Below are positions 1 through 7,460 of a DNA stretch of 18,697 nt, in pieces. This DNA is from JBIOYL01 sp044870185 (GTDB lineage Bacteria; Actinomycetota; CALGFH01). A program made the translations under genes and the position numbers. Within the stretch, counting starts at the first letter, position 1; every line of letters starts with the position of its first letter. Below the pieces are notes generated by a model, which saw nothing but the letters and a program-made list of their open reading frames with translations, searched no databases and was not told the DNA's origin. Location: NCBI GenBank assembly GCA_044870185.1, contig JBIOYL010000028.1:1-18697 (forward strand), given 5' to 3'.

Positions 1-1
1 T

Positions 2-550
2 GGACGCACGCACCTGTACGAGGGCCGCGGCGTCGAGGCGGTGGTCCACGGGGTGCGCACCGCCGTGGCCGCCGGGTGCCGCGTGGTGGTGCTCACCAAC
101 GGCGCCGGGGGGCTGCGGCGCACCTACCGGGTCGGGGAGCCGGTGCTGATCAGCGACCACCTCAACCTGACCGCGCGCTCCCCGCTGGTCGGCGCCGAGT
201 TCGTGGATCTCACCGACCTGTACTCGAGCCGGCTGCGGGCGCTGTGCCGGGAGCTGGACCCGTCGCTGCAGGAGGGGGTCTACGCGGCCATGCCCGGGCC
301 GCACTACGAGACGCCGGCGGAGATCCGCATGCTGCAGACCCTGGGCGCGGACCTGGTCGGGATGTCGACCGTGCTGGAGGCGATCGCCGCCAAGGCGGCC
401 GGCGCCGAGGTCCTCGGCGTCTCCCTGGTCACCAACCTCGCCGCCGGCCTGACCGGGCAGCCGCTGGATCACCAGGAGGTGCTGGAGGCCGGTCGGGTGG
501 CGGCCGAGCGGATCGGGCGGCTGCTCGCCGGCGCGCTCGTGCGGATGTAG
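2..550 (+). CDS. deoD: Purine nucleoside phosphorylase, trimeric type (5' end cut by window edge)
   Basis: Catalyses phosphorolysis of purine (deoxy)nucleosides to free base plus (deoxy)ribose 1-phosphate in the cytoplasm. The frame is already open at base 2, so the true start lies upstream; about 182 C-terminal residues are visible. The first residues read GRTHLYEGRG, the family's phosphate/sugar-binding GRxHxYEG motif. Further on come VVLTNGAGGL, MPGPHYETPAE with the purine-contacting Glu, LGADLVGMSTVLEA, and SLVTNLAAG with the Asn that, by family knowledge, reads 6-oxopurines (inosine, guanosine). These mark the trimeric PNP/MTAP family; the Asn favours PNP over MTAP. It precedes a phospho-sugar mutase by 68 bp, the same gene pair as deoD-pmmB in Mycobacterium tuberculosis. 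punA would be an equally good symbol. Confidence 0.95.
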   Translation, partial: GRTHLYEGRGVEAVVHGVRTAVAAGCRVVVLTNGAGGLRRTYRVGEPVLISDHLNLTARSPLVGAEFVDLTDLYSSRLRALCRELDPSLQEGVYAAMPGPHYETPAEIRMLQTLGADLVGMSTVLEAIAAKAAGAEVLGVSLVTNLAAGLTGQPLDHQEVLEAGRVAAERIGRLLAGALVRM

Positions 551-605
551 GCGGGAGCGGACCGACGACCGACAGCGTCGGCGGGACGGACCGAGGACCG
601 ACAGC
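551..605. repeat. Imperfect tandem direct repeat between deoD and pmmB
   Basis: The gap holds two near copies of a GCGGGA(G)CGGACCGA-type unit, at 551-576 and 581-605. They differ by one indel and one substitution (CGAC versus CGAG) and both end in ACCGACAGC. The second copy ends just before the ribosome-binding site of the next gene. It may be a simple duplication scar or paired protein-binding sites; the sequence does not decide. Confidence 0.7.
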
Positions 606-608
606 TCT

Positions 609-614
609 GGGAGG
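609..614 (+). promoter_or_regulatory. Ribosome binding site fixing the GTG start of the mutase gene
   Basis: GGGAGG lies 4 bases before GTG at 619. The frame is open far upstream through the deoD region, so this site and the start of family similarity choose the start. Confidence 0.75.
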
Positions 615-618
615 CATT

Positions 619-2262
619 GTGGACGCGCTGCTTGCCGAGCGGGCCCGCGCGTGGCTCGCCGAGGACCCGGACCCGGAGACCCGCGCCGAGCTGCAAACCC
701 TGCTCGCGGCCGGGGACGAGGCGGCGGTGGCGGACCGGTTCGCCGGCCGGCTGGAGTTCGGCACGGCGGGGCTGCGCGGCGCGCTAGGGGCCGGGCCCAA
801 CCGGATGAACCGGGTGGTCGTCCAGCGGACCGCCGCCGGGCTCGCCGCCTACCTGTCCGCCCGGGGCGGCGGGACCGTGGTCGTCGGGTTCGACGCCCGG
901 CGCAACTCCGACGTCTTCGCCGAGGACTCGGCCGCCGTGCTCGAGGGGGCGGGGCTGCACACCTGGGTGCTGCCACGCCCGCTGCCCACGCCGGTGCTGG
1001 CGTTCGCGATCCTGCACCTGGGCTGCGCCGCCGGGGTGATGGTGACCGCCAGCCACAACCCGCCGCAGGACAACGGCTACAAGGTGTACCTGGACGACGG
1101 CCGGCAGATCGTCCCTCCCGCGGACGCCGAGATCGCCGCGGCCGTCGACGCCGCCGGCCCGCTGGCGGAGCTGCCCCGCTCGGCCGGCTGGCAGCGGCTC
1201 GACGACCGGATCGTCGACGCCTACCTCGACGCGGTCGCCGGCTTGTCGCTCGTGCAGGCGCGGGACGTGCGGGTCGCCTACACGCCGCTGCACGGCGTCG
1301 GGCGGACGGTGGTGGAGGCGGCGTTCGCCCGGGCCGGCTTCCCGCCGCCGGCGGTCGTGGCCGAGCAGGCCGACCCGGACCCGACCTTCCCGACCGTGCC
1401 GTTCCCCAACCCGGAGGAGCCCGGCGCCATGGACCTGGCGCTGGCCGCGGGTGCCGCGTCCGCGGCCGACGTGGTGATCGCCAACGACCCGGACGCCGAC
1501 CGCTGCGCGGCCGCCGTGGGCGGGCGGATGCTCACCGGCGACGAGCTCGGCGCGCTGCTCGCCGACCACATCCTGCGCCACACCAGCGGCAAGGACCGGC
1601 TGGTCGCCTCCTCCCTCGTCTCCTCGACCCTGCTGGCGAAGATCGCGGCCGCCCACGGCGTCCGCCACCGGGCCACCCTCACCGGGTTCAAGTGGATCAC
1701 CCGGGCCGGCGACGCCGTGCCCGGCTCGCGGTTCGTGTTCGGCTACGAGGAGGCCCTCGGCTACTGCGTCGCCGGCACCGGCTGGCCGGTGCGCGACAAG
1801 GATGGCATCAGCGCCGCCCTGCTGGTGGCCGAGCTGGCCGCGGACGCCAAGACGCGCGGGCAGACGCTCTGCGACCGCCTGGACGCGCTCGCCCGGGCGC
1901 ACGGCCTGCACGCCACCGCGCCCTGGACGGTGCGGGTGGCCGACCTGCGACAGATCGCCGCCGAGATGCGGCGGCTGCGCGACCGCCCACCCGCCGGCCT
2001 GGGCGGGCTCGCGGTCCTGGAGACGGTGGACCTGTCGGCCGGCAGCGACGACCTGCCACCGACCGACGGGCTGCTGCTGCGCCTGGACGGCGACGCTCGC
2101 GTGGTCGTGCGCCCCAGCGGCACGGAGCCGAAGCTCAAGGCGTACCTGGAGGCCGTGGTGCCCGTCGTCGATGGTGACGTGGACGGCGCCCGGGCGGTTG
2201 CCGCGACGCGGCTGGACGCGGTGCGCGCGGACCTGGCCGCGGCCACGGGACTGGGCGGGTGA
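619..2262 (+). CDS. pmmB: Phospho-sugar mutase, PGM2/PmmB type, probable phosphopentomutase
   Basis: An alpha-D-phosphohexomutase-superfamily enzyme of 547 residues, the length expected for the PGM2/PmmB branch. Domain 1 carries FGTAGLRG (47-54) and the phosphoserine loop TASHNPPQDNGYK, catalytic Ser145. PNPEEPGAMDLA (263-274) is typical of PGM2-like enzymes. The Mg-binding loop is NDPDADRC (289-296), the sugar loop FGYEEALGY (374-382), and the C-terminal phosphate loop RPSGTEPKLKAYLE. All catalytic landmarks are present. Genes of this type are often labelled phosphomannomutase, but human PGM2 is mainly a phosphopentomutase. Position behind a nucleoside phosphorylase and facing a nucleoside importer argues that ribose 1-phosphate to ribose 5-phosphate is its main job here; that is inference. 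It ends 22 bp before the convergent permease gene and I see no strong terminator between them. Confidence 0.92.
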   Translation: MDALLAERARAWLAEDPDPETRAELQTLLAAGDEAAVADRFAGRLEFGTAGLRGALGAGPNRMNRVVVQRTAAGLAAYLSARGGGTVVVGFDARRNSDVFAEDSAAVLEGAGLHTWVLPRPLPTPVLAFAILHLGCAAGVMVTASHNPPQDNGYKVYLDDGRQIVPPADAEIAAAVDAAGPLAELPRSAGWQRLDDRIVDAYLDAVAGLSLVQARDVRVAYTPLHGVGRTVVEAAFARAGFPPPAVVAEQADPDPTFPTVPFPNPEEPGAMDLALAAGAASAADVVIANDPDADRCAAAVGGRMLTGDELGALLADHILRHTSGKDRLVASSLVSSTLLAKIAAAHGVRHRATLTGFKWITRAGDAVPGSRFVFGYEEALGYCVAGTGWPVRDKDGISAALLVAELAADAKTRGQTLCDRLDALARAHGLHATAPWTVRVADLRQIAAEMRRLRDRPPAGLGGLAVLETVDLSAGSDDLPPTDGLLLRLDGDARVVVRPSGTEPKLKAYLEAVVPVVDGDVDGARAVAATRLDAVRADLAAATGLGG

Positions 2263-2284
2263 CGGGTCGCGCCGGGCGGCGAGC

Positions 2285-3556
2285 TCACCGCTGCTCACCC
2301 GGGCGGTACGGCTGGCCGTCGGCGGCCGGTGGCCGCAGCCGCTGGGCCAGGAACGTCAGCACGAGCAGCGTCACCACGTGCGGGGTGAACACCAGGAACT
2401 GTGACGGCAGGATGGCGGTCGCCAGGAACCACACGAGAAACACCGCGCCACCCACGCCAGCCCCGATCGCCGCCCTGGTGTTGCCGCGGCGCAGCTGCAG
2501 CAGCACGATCACCGCAAGGGCGAAGGTGGCCAGCAGCAGCAGCCCGTGCACCGCCACCGCGTCGCGCAGACGCAGCGCGTCGACGTAGCCGAACAGGGCG
2601 CTGCCGGCGGCGGCGCCACCTGGAAGCCAGTTCCCGAAGATCATGGCGGCCAGGCCGAGAAAGCCCCGGCCGGCGGTCTGACCCTCCTGGTAGTTGGAGC
2701 CGGCGACGACGACCAGGTAGGCACCGCCCAAGCCGGCCAGCGCGCCGGAGATGACCACGCCGGCATACTTGTGGCGCGGAACGTTGACGCCGAGCGTCTC
2801 GCCCGCCCAGGGGTTCTCCCCGCAGGAGCGCAGCCGCAGGCCGAACCGTGTCTGCCAGAGCAGCACGACCGACAGCGGCACCAGCGCGACGGCGACGATG
2901 GTGAGCACCGACACCTGGCTGGTCAGGCCGCGCAGCACGCCGGCGAGGTCGCTGACCAGGAACCAGCGCTGCCGTTCCAGGCCGCCGAGCAGGTCGGGCC
3001 CGGAGGACAGCACCGGCAGGCTAAGGCGGGGTATCGTCCCCGGGACGGTGGGCGACTGCGTGGGACCGCCCCCGGGCATACGGGCGAAGGTCACGTTGGC
3101 CAGGAACTGCGTCAGCCCGAGGGCGAGGATGTTGATGGCCACGCCGGAGACGATGTGGTCCACGCCGAACGACACGGTCGCGACGCCGTGCAGCAGCCCG
3201 CCGAGGGCCCCGCCGACGATCCCGAACAGGATCCCCCACCAGATGCCGTACTCGATGCCGGCCCAGGCGCCGCACCAGGTCCCGAGGATCATCATGCCCT
3301 CGAGGCCGATGTTGATCACCCCGGCCCGCTCGGAGTACAGCGCGCCGAGCGCCGCCAGCAGGATGGGCACGGTCAGCTCCAGCCCGGTGCGGATCGTGCC
3401 GCTGGCGGTGAAGGCAGGGGCGCCGGTGATGACCCGCACGCTGCAGATCAGCAGGAACAGCCCCCCGCCGAACAGCGCGACCCAGCGCAGGCCGTAGACG
3501 GTGCCGGGCGGCGCCTCGGCTGCGGGGGTGACGAGCGGCGGCTCGGCCGTGGTCAT
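2285..3556 (-). CDS. nupQ: Nucleoside-type ABC transporter permease, NupQ-like
   Basis: Inner-membrane permease of 423 residues in the BPD_transp_2 family used by BmpA-linked nucleoside importers. After a short cytoplasmic N-terminus it has about ten hydrophobic segments. The family's conserved motif SERAGVINIGLEGMM follows the first helices, and LRSCGENPWAGETLGVNV is the cytoplasmic coupling loop that meets the ATPase. Start ATG at 3556 overlaps the preceding permease's TGA (ATGA), which implies translational coupling; the frame is open further upstream but that part is a shadow of the neighbouring permease. The last about 100 residues add further hydrophobic segments after VDALRLRD. It is the last gene of the four-gene - strand importer operon. 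Substrate is inferred from the family and from the facing PNP gene. Confidence 0.92.
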   Translation of the reverse strand: MTTAEPPLVTPAAEAPPGTVYGLRWVALFGGGLFLLICSVRVITGAPAFTASGTIRTGLELTVPILLAALGALYSERAGVINIGLEGMMILGTWCGAWAGIEYGIWWGILFGIVGGALGGLLHGVATVSFGVDHIVSGVAINILALGLTQFLANVTFARMPGGGPTQSPTVPGTIPRLSLPVLSSGPDLLGGLERQRWFLVSDLAGVLRGLTSQVSVLTIVAVALVPLSVVLLWQTRFGLRLRSCGENPWAGETLGVNVPRHKYAGVVISGALAGLGGAYLVVVAGSNYQEGQTAGRGFLGLAAMIFGNWLPGGAAAGSALFGYVDALRLRDAVAVHGLLLLATFALAVIVLLQLRRGNTRAAIGAGVGGAVFLVWFLATAILPSQFLVFTPHVVTLLVLTFLAQRLRPPAADGQPYRPGEQR

Positions 3557-4683
3557 GCCCGCACCTCCGCAGGCTCGGCGGGCACCGCCGGCGTGGCGGC
3601 CTGCTCCTCGACGGCCCGCTCGGACGCCCGGCGGACCACCTCGTAGGCGATGACGACCGACAGCACCAGCACGCCCTGCATGATCAGCACGATCTGCTTG
3701 GAGATCCCCTGGAACTGCAGCAGCGGCCCGGTGGCGTCCAGGAAGCCGAACAGCAGCGCACCGAGCGCCATCCCGACCGGGTGGTTGCGGCCGAGCAGCG
3801 CCACGCCGATGCCGGTGAAGCCGAGCTGGACGGGGAAGTCGTCGCCGAACAGGTGCTTGTCGGACAGCAGCGCGGTCATTCCCACCAGGCCGGCGAGCGC
3901 GCCGGAGATGACCATCGTGCGGAGCACCATCGCGTTGGCGTCCACTCCGCTGGCCCGCGCCGCCCAGGGGTTGATCCCCGAGGCCCGCAGGTTGAACCCG
4001 AACCGGGTGCGGGTGAGCACCACGTGGTAGGCGACGCCCAGCGCGAGCGCCACCAGCACGAAGCCGAACAGGTCGGTCCCGGCCGGGAGGTCGATGCCGA
4101 GCGCCCGCACCAGGCCCGACAGCGACGGGAACCACGCCGACCTTGGCAGCAGCTTCGTCGAGGTGGTGTTGACGCCGGGGAGCTTCTCCCGGAAGTAGTT
4201 GACCAGCAGGTAGGCGGCGAGGCCGATGGCGACGGTGTTGAGCAGGATCGTCGAGATGACTTCGCTGACCCCGCGCCACACCTTCAACACCGCGGGGATG
4301 AGCGCCCACAGCGCCCCCACCGCGATCGCCACCAGCAGGATCGCCGTCACGTGCAGGGGCGCGGGCAGGGCCACGGCGGAGCCGAAGCCGGCCGCGCACA
4401 CCGCGGCGAGGCGGTACTGGCCTTCGACGCCGATGTTGAACAGCGCCATCTGAAAGCCGATGGCGACCGCGAGCGCCGAGATGTAGTAGGGGGTGGCCAG
4501 GTTGACGACCCGGATGAGGCTCTCCGGCCGCACTCCCTGACTGAGCATGTAGCCGTACACGCTCCACGGGTTCCAGCCGGTCAGGCGCAGCACGACGCCG
4601 GCCAGCAGCAGCGACACCACGATGGCGATCGCCGGCGCGGCCAGGGCCCGGCCGATGCGGCCGGGGGCGAGGCGTCCCCTCAT
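3553..4683 (-). CDS. nupP: Nucleoside-type ABC transporter permease, NupP-like
   Basis: Inner-membrane permease of 376 residues, partner of the next permease in a heterodimeric pore. It opens with a strong hydrophobic helix (about 14-32), then GWNPWSVYGYML and NLATPYYISALAVAIGFQMA. The family motif MALFNIGVEGQYRLAA aligns with the NIGxEGQ loop of sugar/nucleoside permeases. The coupling loop is LRASGINPWAARASGVDA, and there are about eight to nine membrane segments overall. A charged, Ala/Pro/Glu-rich tail ends the protein. ATG at 4683 overlaps the ATPase stop (ATGA), and its own TGA overlaps the next start, so the three genes are probably translated in a coupled way. YufP/NupP-type assignment is solid; the exact nucleoside specificity is not visible. 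Confidence 0.92.
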   Translation of the reverse strand: MRGRLAPGRIGRALAAPAIAIVVSLLLAGVVLRLTGWNPWSVYGYMLSQGVRPESLIRVVNLATPYYISALAVAIGFQMALFNIGVEGQYRLAAVCAAGFGSAVALPAPLHVTAILLVAIAVGALWALIPAVLKVWRGVSEVISTILLNTVAIGLAAYLLVNYFREKLPGVNTTSTKLLPRSAWFPSLSGLVRALGIDLPAGTDLFGFVLVALALGVAYHVVLTRTRFGFNLRASGINPWAARASGVDANAMVLRTMVISGALAGLVGMTALLSDKHLFGDDFPVQLGFTGIGVALLGRNHPVGMALGALLFGFLDATGPLLQFQGISKQIVLIMQGVLVLSVVIAYEVVRRASERAVEEQAATPAVPAEPAEVRA

Positions 4684-6257
4684 GGCGTCTGGCTCCCTTG
4701 AGCGGTCGCGCTCGCCCCGCGCGCGGGTCGCTCGGCGGCGGCGCCGGTCATGTACGCGCCCAGCACCTCCGGGGTGACGTTCCGGGGGTCGAGCTCGACG
4801 GCGAGCCGCCCCTTGTAGATCACCCGCAGGGTGTCCGACAGGCCGATCAGCTCGTCGAGGTCGGCGGAGATGAGCAGGACCGCCAGCCCCTGCGCGCGGG
4901 CCTGGCGGATGTGGCCCCAGATGATCGCCTGCGCGCCGACATCCACCCCACGGGTCGGCTGGGAGGCGATGAGCAGCTTCGGTTCCCCCGACAGCTCACG
5001 GCCGACGATGAGCTTCTGCTGGTTGCCGCCGGACAGCGCCAGCGCGGGCAGGTCGATGCTGGGGGTGCGGACGTCGTAGTCGCGCACGATCCGCTCGGTG
5101 TCGGCGCGGGCACCGGCCCGGTCGATGAGGATCCCGGCCGCCGCCGGCGGTCTGGTCTGGTAGCCGAGGATCCGGTTCTCCCACAGCGTGGCCGGCAGGA
5201 GCAGGCCCTGGCGGTGCCGGTCCTCGGGGATGTAGCCGATGCCGTCCTCGCGGCGATGCAGCGTCGACCAGGTCGTGATGTCCTGTCCGCCCAGCCGGAT
5301 CGTGCCCGCCTGCGGCTTCCGCAGGGCCATGATGCTCTCGATGAGCTCGGCCTGGCCGTTGCCCTCCACACCGGCGATGCCCAGCACCTCGCCGCGCCGG
5401 ATGCGGAAGGACACGTCGTCCAGCAGCAGCTTGCCGCCCGGTGCCTGCAGCCGGAGTCCTTCGACCTCGAGCACGGCCTGCTCGGCGACGGTGGACTCGC
5501 GCGGCGGCGGCGCCGGCAGCTCACCTCCGACCATGAGGCGCGCCAGGTCGCGGGCGGTCACCTCGCCCCGGTGCACCGTGGTGACCGTGGTCCCGCGGCG
5601 GATCACCGTGATCGTGTCCGCCACCGTCAGCACCTCGTCGAGCTTGTGGGAGATGAAGATGACCGTCAGGCCCTCCCGCTTCAGCTCCTGGAGGTTGGCG
5701 AACAGCTCGTCGACCTCCTGGGGGACCAGGACCGCGGTCGGCTCGTCGAGGATGAGGATGCGGGCGCCGCGGTAGAGCACCTTGGCGATCTCGACCCGCT
5801 GCCGGTCGGCGACGCCGAGGTCCTCGACGAGCGCGTCAGCTCGCAGCCCGAGCCCGTAGTCGGCGGAGATCTTGCCGATGTGGCGCCGGGCCCGGTCGAC
5901 GTCGATGCGCCCACCCTTGAGCGGCTCGCTGCCCAGCACGATGTTCTCCAGGACGGTGAGGTTGTCGGCCAGCATGAAATGCTGGTGGACCATGCCGATC
6001 CCGGCCTGGATCGCCTCGCCCGGCGACTGGAAGTGCACCTGCCTGCCGTCGACGAGCATCGAGCCCTCGTCGGGGCGGTACATCCCGTAGATCGTCTTCA
6101 TCAGCGTCGACTTGCCGGCGCCGTTCTCGCCGACCACGGCGTGCACCTCGCCGCGGGCGACCGAGAGGTTGACGTCCTTGTTCGCCACGACCCCCGGGAA
6201 CCGCTTGGTGATGCCGCGCAGCTCGATCGCCAGCGGCGGGGCTGCTGTCGCGCTCAT
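4680..6257 (-). CDS. nupO: Nucleoside-type ABC transporter ATPase with two ABC domains, NupO-like
   Basis: Cytoplasmic ATPase subunit of 525 residues holding two fused ABC domains, the usual layout for BmpA/ribose-class importers. Domain 1: Walker A GENGAGKST (43-51), Q-loop region MVHQHFMLADNLTVLEN, Walker B RILILDEPTAVL (166-177) and H-loop ISHKLDEV. Its signature reads LGVADRQRVEI rather than the usual LSVGxQQRVEI, so it is weakened. Domain 2: GVEGNGQAELIE (297-308), the degenerate P-loop normal for this class, then a full signature LSGGNQQK (408-415), Walker B LLIASQPTRGVD and ISADLDEL. Start ATG at 6257 follows GAGGA by 8 bases. It lies 38 bp after the binding-protein gene and overlaps the next permease by ATGA. 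Confidence 0.94.
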   Translation of the reverse strand: MSATAAPPLAIELRGITKRFPGVVANKDVNLSVARGEVHAVVGENGAGKSTLMKTIYGMYRPDEGSMLVDGRQVHFQSPGEAIQAGIGMVHQHFMLADNLTVLENIVLGSEPLKGGRIDVDRARRHIGKISADYGLGLRADALVEDLGVADRQRVEIAKVLYRGARILILDEPTAVLVPQEVDELFANLQELKREGLTVIFISHKLDEVLTVADTITVIRRGTTVTTVHRGEVTARDLARLMVGGELPAPPPRESTVAEQAVLEVEGLRLQAPGGKLLLDDVSFRIRRGEVLGIAGVEGNGQAELIESIMALRKPQAGTIRLGGQDITTWSTLHRREDGIGYIPEDRHRQGLLLPATLWENRILGYQTRPPAAAGILIDRAGARADTERIVRDYDVRTPSIDLPALALSGGNQQKLIVGRELSGEPKLLIASQPTRGVDVGAQAIIWGHIRQARAQGLAVLLISADLDELIGLSDTLRVIYKGRLAVELDPRNVTPEVLGAYMTGAAAERPARGASATAQGSQTP

Positions 6258-6295
6258 GGCTCGTCCTCGGTGCTCTCGGTCGCTCGGGCCGCAGG

Positions 6296-7342
6296 CTACT
6301 GGGGGCTTGTCGGGACCTTGATCTGGCCGGCGATGATCTGGCGCTTGTACTGCTCGAGGGTGGGGACGAGGTCGTCGATGAAGCCGCCCGAGGTGGCGTA
6401 GCCGACGCCGTTCCTGGCCAGGTCGTACACCACCGTCCCGCCCTTCAGCTGGCCCTTGGCGGCCTGGGTCAGGGCGTCCTCGACAGCGACGTCGACCCGC
6501 TTGACCATCGACGTGAGGATGACCGGCTGCAGCGACGGGTCGCCGATCGACTGGTACTGGTCGGAGTCGACGCCGATGGCGTGCTTGCCGCGCGCGCGGG
6601 CCGCCTCGAAGACGCCCTTGCCCGACTGCCCGGCGGCGTGGAACACCACGTCCGCGCCCTTGTCGAACAGCCCCTCCGCCGCGGCGCGTCCCTTGTCCGG
6701 CGCGCTGAACCCGGACGGATCCTGGGCGATGTAGGTGGCCAGCACCTTGATGTCGGGCCTGGTGGTCTTCGCCCCGGCCGTGAAGCCCGCCTCGAACTTC
6801 TGGATGAGCGGGAACTCCGCGCCGCCGACGAAGCCGACGACGCCGGTCTTGGACTTCCTGGCCGCGACGACGCCCATCAGGAAGGACCCCTCGTGCTCGG
6901 CGAACACCAGCGAGGTGACGTTCGGCTGGTCCACGACCGCGTCGATCTGCACGAACCGGGTGGCCGGGAATCGCGGCGCGATCTTGGCGACCTCGGTGGA
7001 GAACGCGAAGCCGACGGTGATGATCGGCGAGAACCCGCAGCTTGCCAGCAGCTCGACCTGCTGGCCACGGTCCTGGCCGCCGGCTGCGGGCGACAGCTCC
7101 TTGACGGCGAACCCCAGCTTCTTCTGCGCGCGCTCGACCCCGGCCGCCGAGGCGTCGTTGAAGGACCGGTCGCCGCGACCGCCCACGTCGAACACCAGCC
7201 CGACCTTGTCCAGCCGTCCCTGCTCGGGACGCTTCTGCTCGCACGACGCCTTGCCGGAGGCGACCGACCTGCCGCCGCTCGCGCCCAGCGCCACCGCCGC
7301 GATCACGGCAACGGCGGCCAGCGCGATCGCGCGCCAGCGCAT
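6296..7342 (-). CDS. bmpA: BMP/PnrA-family nucleoside-binding protein of ABC importer
   Basis: Extracytoplasmic substrate-binding protein of 348 residues, first gene of the importer operon. Residues 1-24 form a signal sequence (MRWR followed by an Ala/Val-rich helix). The family landmarks are VGLVFDVGGRGDRSFNDAS (about 47-65), where the FND region lines the ligand site, then FAEHEGSFLMGVVAA and GVDSDQYQ. Known PnrA/BmpA members bind purine or other nucleosides, which fits the phosphorylase gene at the other end of the cluster. ATG at 7342 has AGGAGG 8 bases upstream (7351-7356). A GTG at 7351 would sit on that site and is rejected. No canonical lipobox is seen: the first Cys (34) is in GKASC, with Lys at -3. 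Membrane anchoring is therefore uncertain. Confidence 0.93.
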   Translation of the reverse strand: MRWRAIALAAVAVIAAVALGASGGRSVASGKASCEQKRPEQGRLDKVGLVFDVGGRGDRSFNDASAAGVERAQKKLGFAVKELSPAAGGQDRGQQVELLASCGFSPIITVGFAFSTEVAKIAPRFPATRFVQIDAVVDQPNVTSLVFAEHEGSFLMGVVAARKSKTGVVGFVGGAEFPLIQKFEAGFTAGAKTTRPDIKVLATYIAQDPSGFSAPDKGRAAAEGLFDKGADVVFHAAGQSGKGVFEAARARGKHAIGVDSDQYQSIGDPSLQPVILTSMVKRVDVAVEDALTQAAKGQLKGGTVVYDLARNGVGYATSGGFIDDLVPTLEQYKRQIIAGQIKVPTSPQ

Positions 7343-7362
7343 GGCGTGCACCTCCTGGCGGA

Positions 7363-7426
7363 AGATCGCCTGGACGGCGGGCAGCAGGAGTATCTATCGT
7401 GGGCCGTTTGGCGGTCAAGGCGATCT
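7363..7426. repeat. 8-bp inverted repeat bracketing the importer promoter
   Basis: AGATCGCC at 7363-7370 and GGCGATCT at 7419-7426 are perfect reverse complements, 48 bp apart. The upstream arm touches the -35 box and the other lies in the leader. Placement suggests an operator pair for a dimeric or looping repressor, but 8-bp arms in GC-rich DNA can arise by chance. Confidence 0.4.
7389..7418 (-). promoter_or_regulatory. Candidate sigma-70-type promoter of the nucleoside importer operon
   Basis: Read on the - strand, TTGACC (7418-7413) is followed 16 bases later by TAGATA, or 18 bases later by GATACT (within 7396-7389). It is one of the few AT-rich spots in the region and lies about 47 bases before the bmpA ATG. 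It is the only promoter-like pair I see before this operon. Assigned by eye. Confidence 0.5.
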
Positions 7427-7460
7427 CCCGCCGCACCGCCGGGGACCGGCGACCGCCATG

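Noticed and set aside
784..2298. A 504-residue open frame on the - strand opposite pmmB
   Set aside because: It mirrors the GC-rich codon pattern of a fully convincing + strand mutase, and its His/Gly/Arg-rich translation resembles no family I know.
2256..2301. Terminator between the convergent pmmB and nupQ genes
   Set aside because: Only a 7-bp pair (CGGGTGA/TCACCCG) with a 32-base loop and no T-run; too weak to call.
2546..6401. Long + strand frames opposite the importer genes (for example 2546-3646, 3781-4701, 4698-6401)
   Set aside because: Each is antisense to a permease or ATPase gene with all family motifs; their Asp/Glu/His/Gln/Arg-rich composition is typical of GC-rich shadow frames.
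7343..7351. GTG at 7351 as the bmpA start
   Set aside because: It would lie on the AGGAGG ribosome site; ATG 7342 has ideal 8-base spacing and starts a proper signal peptide.
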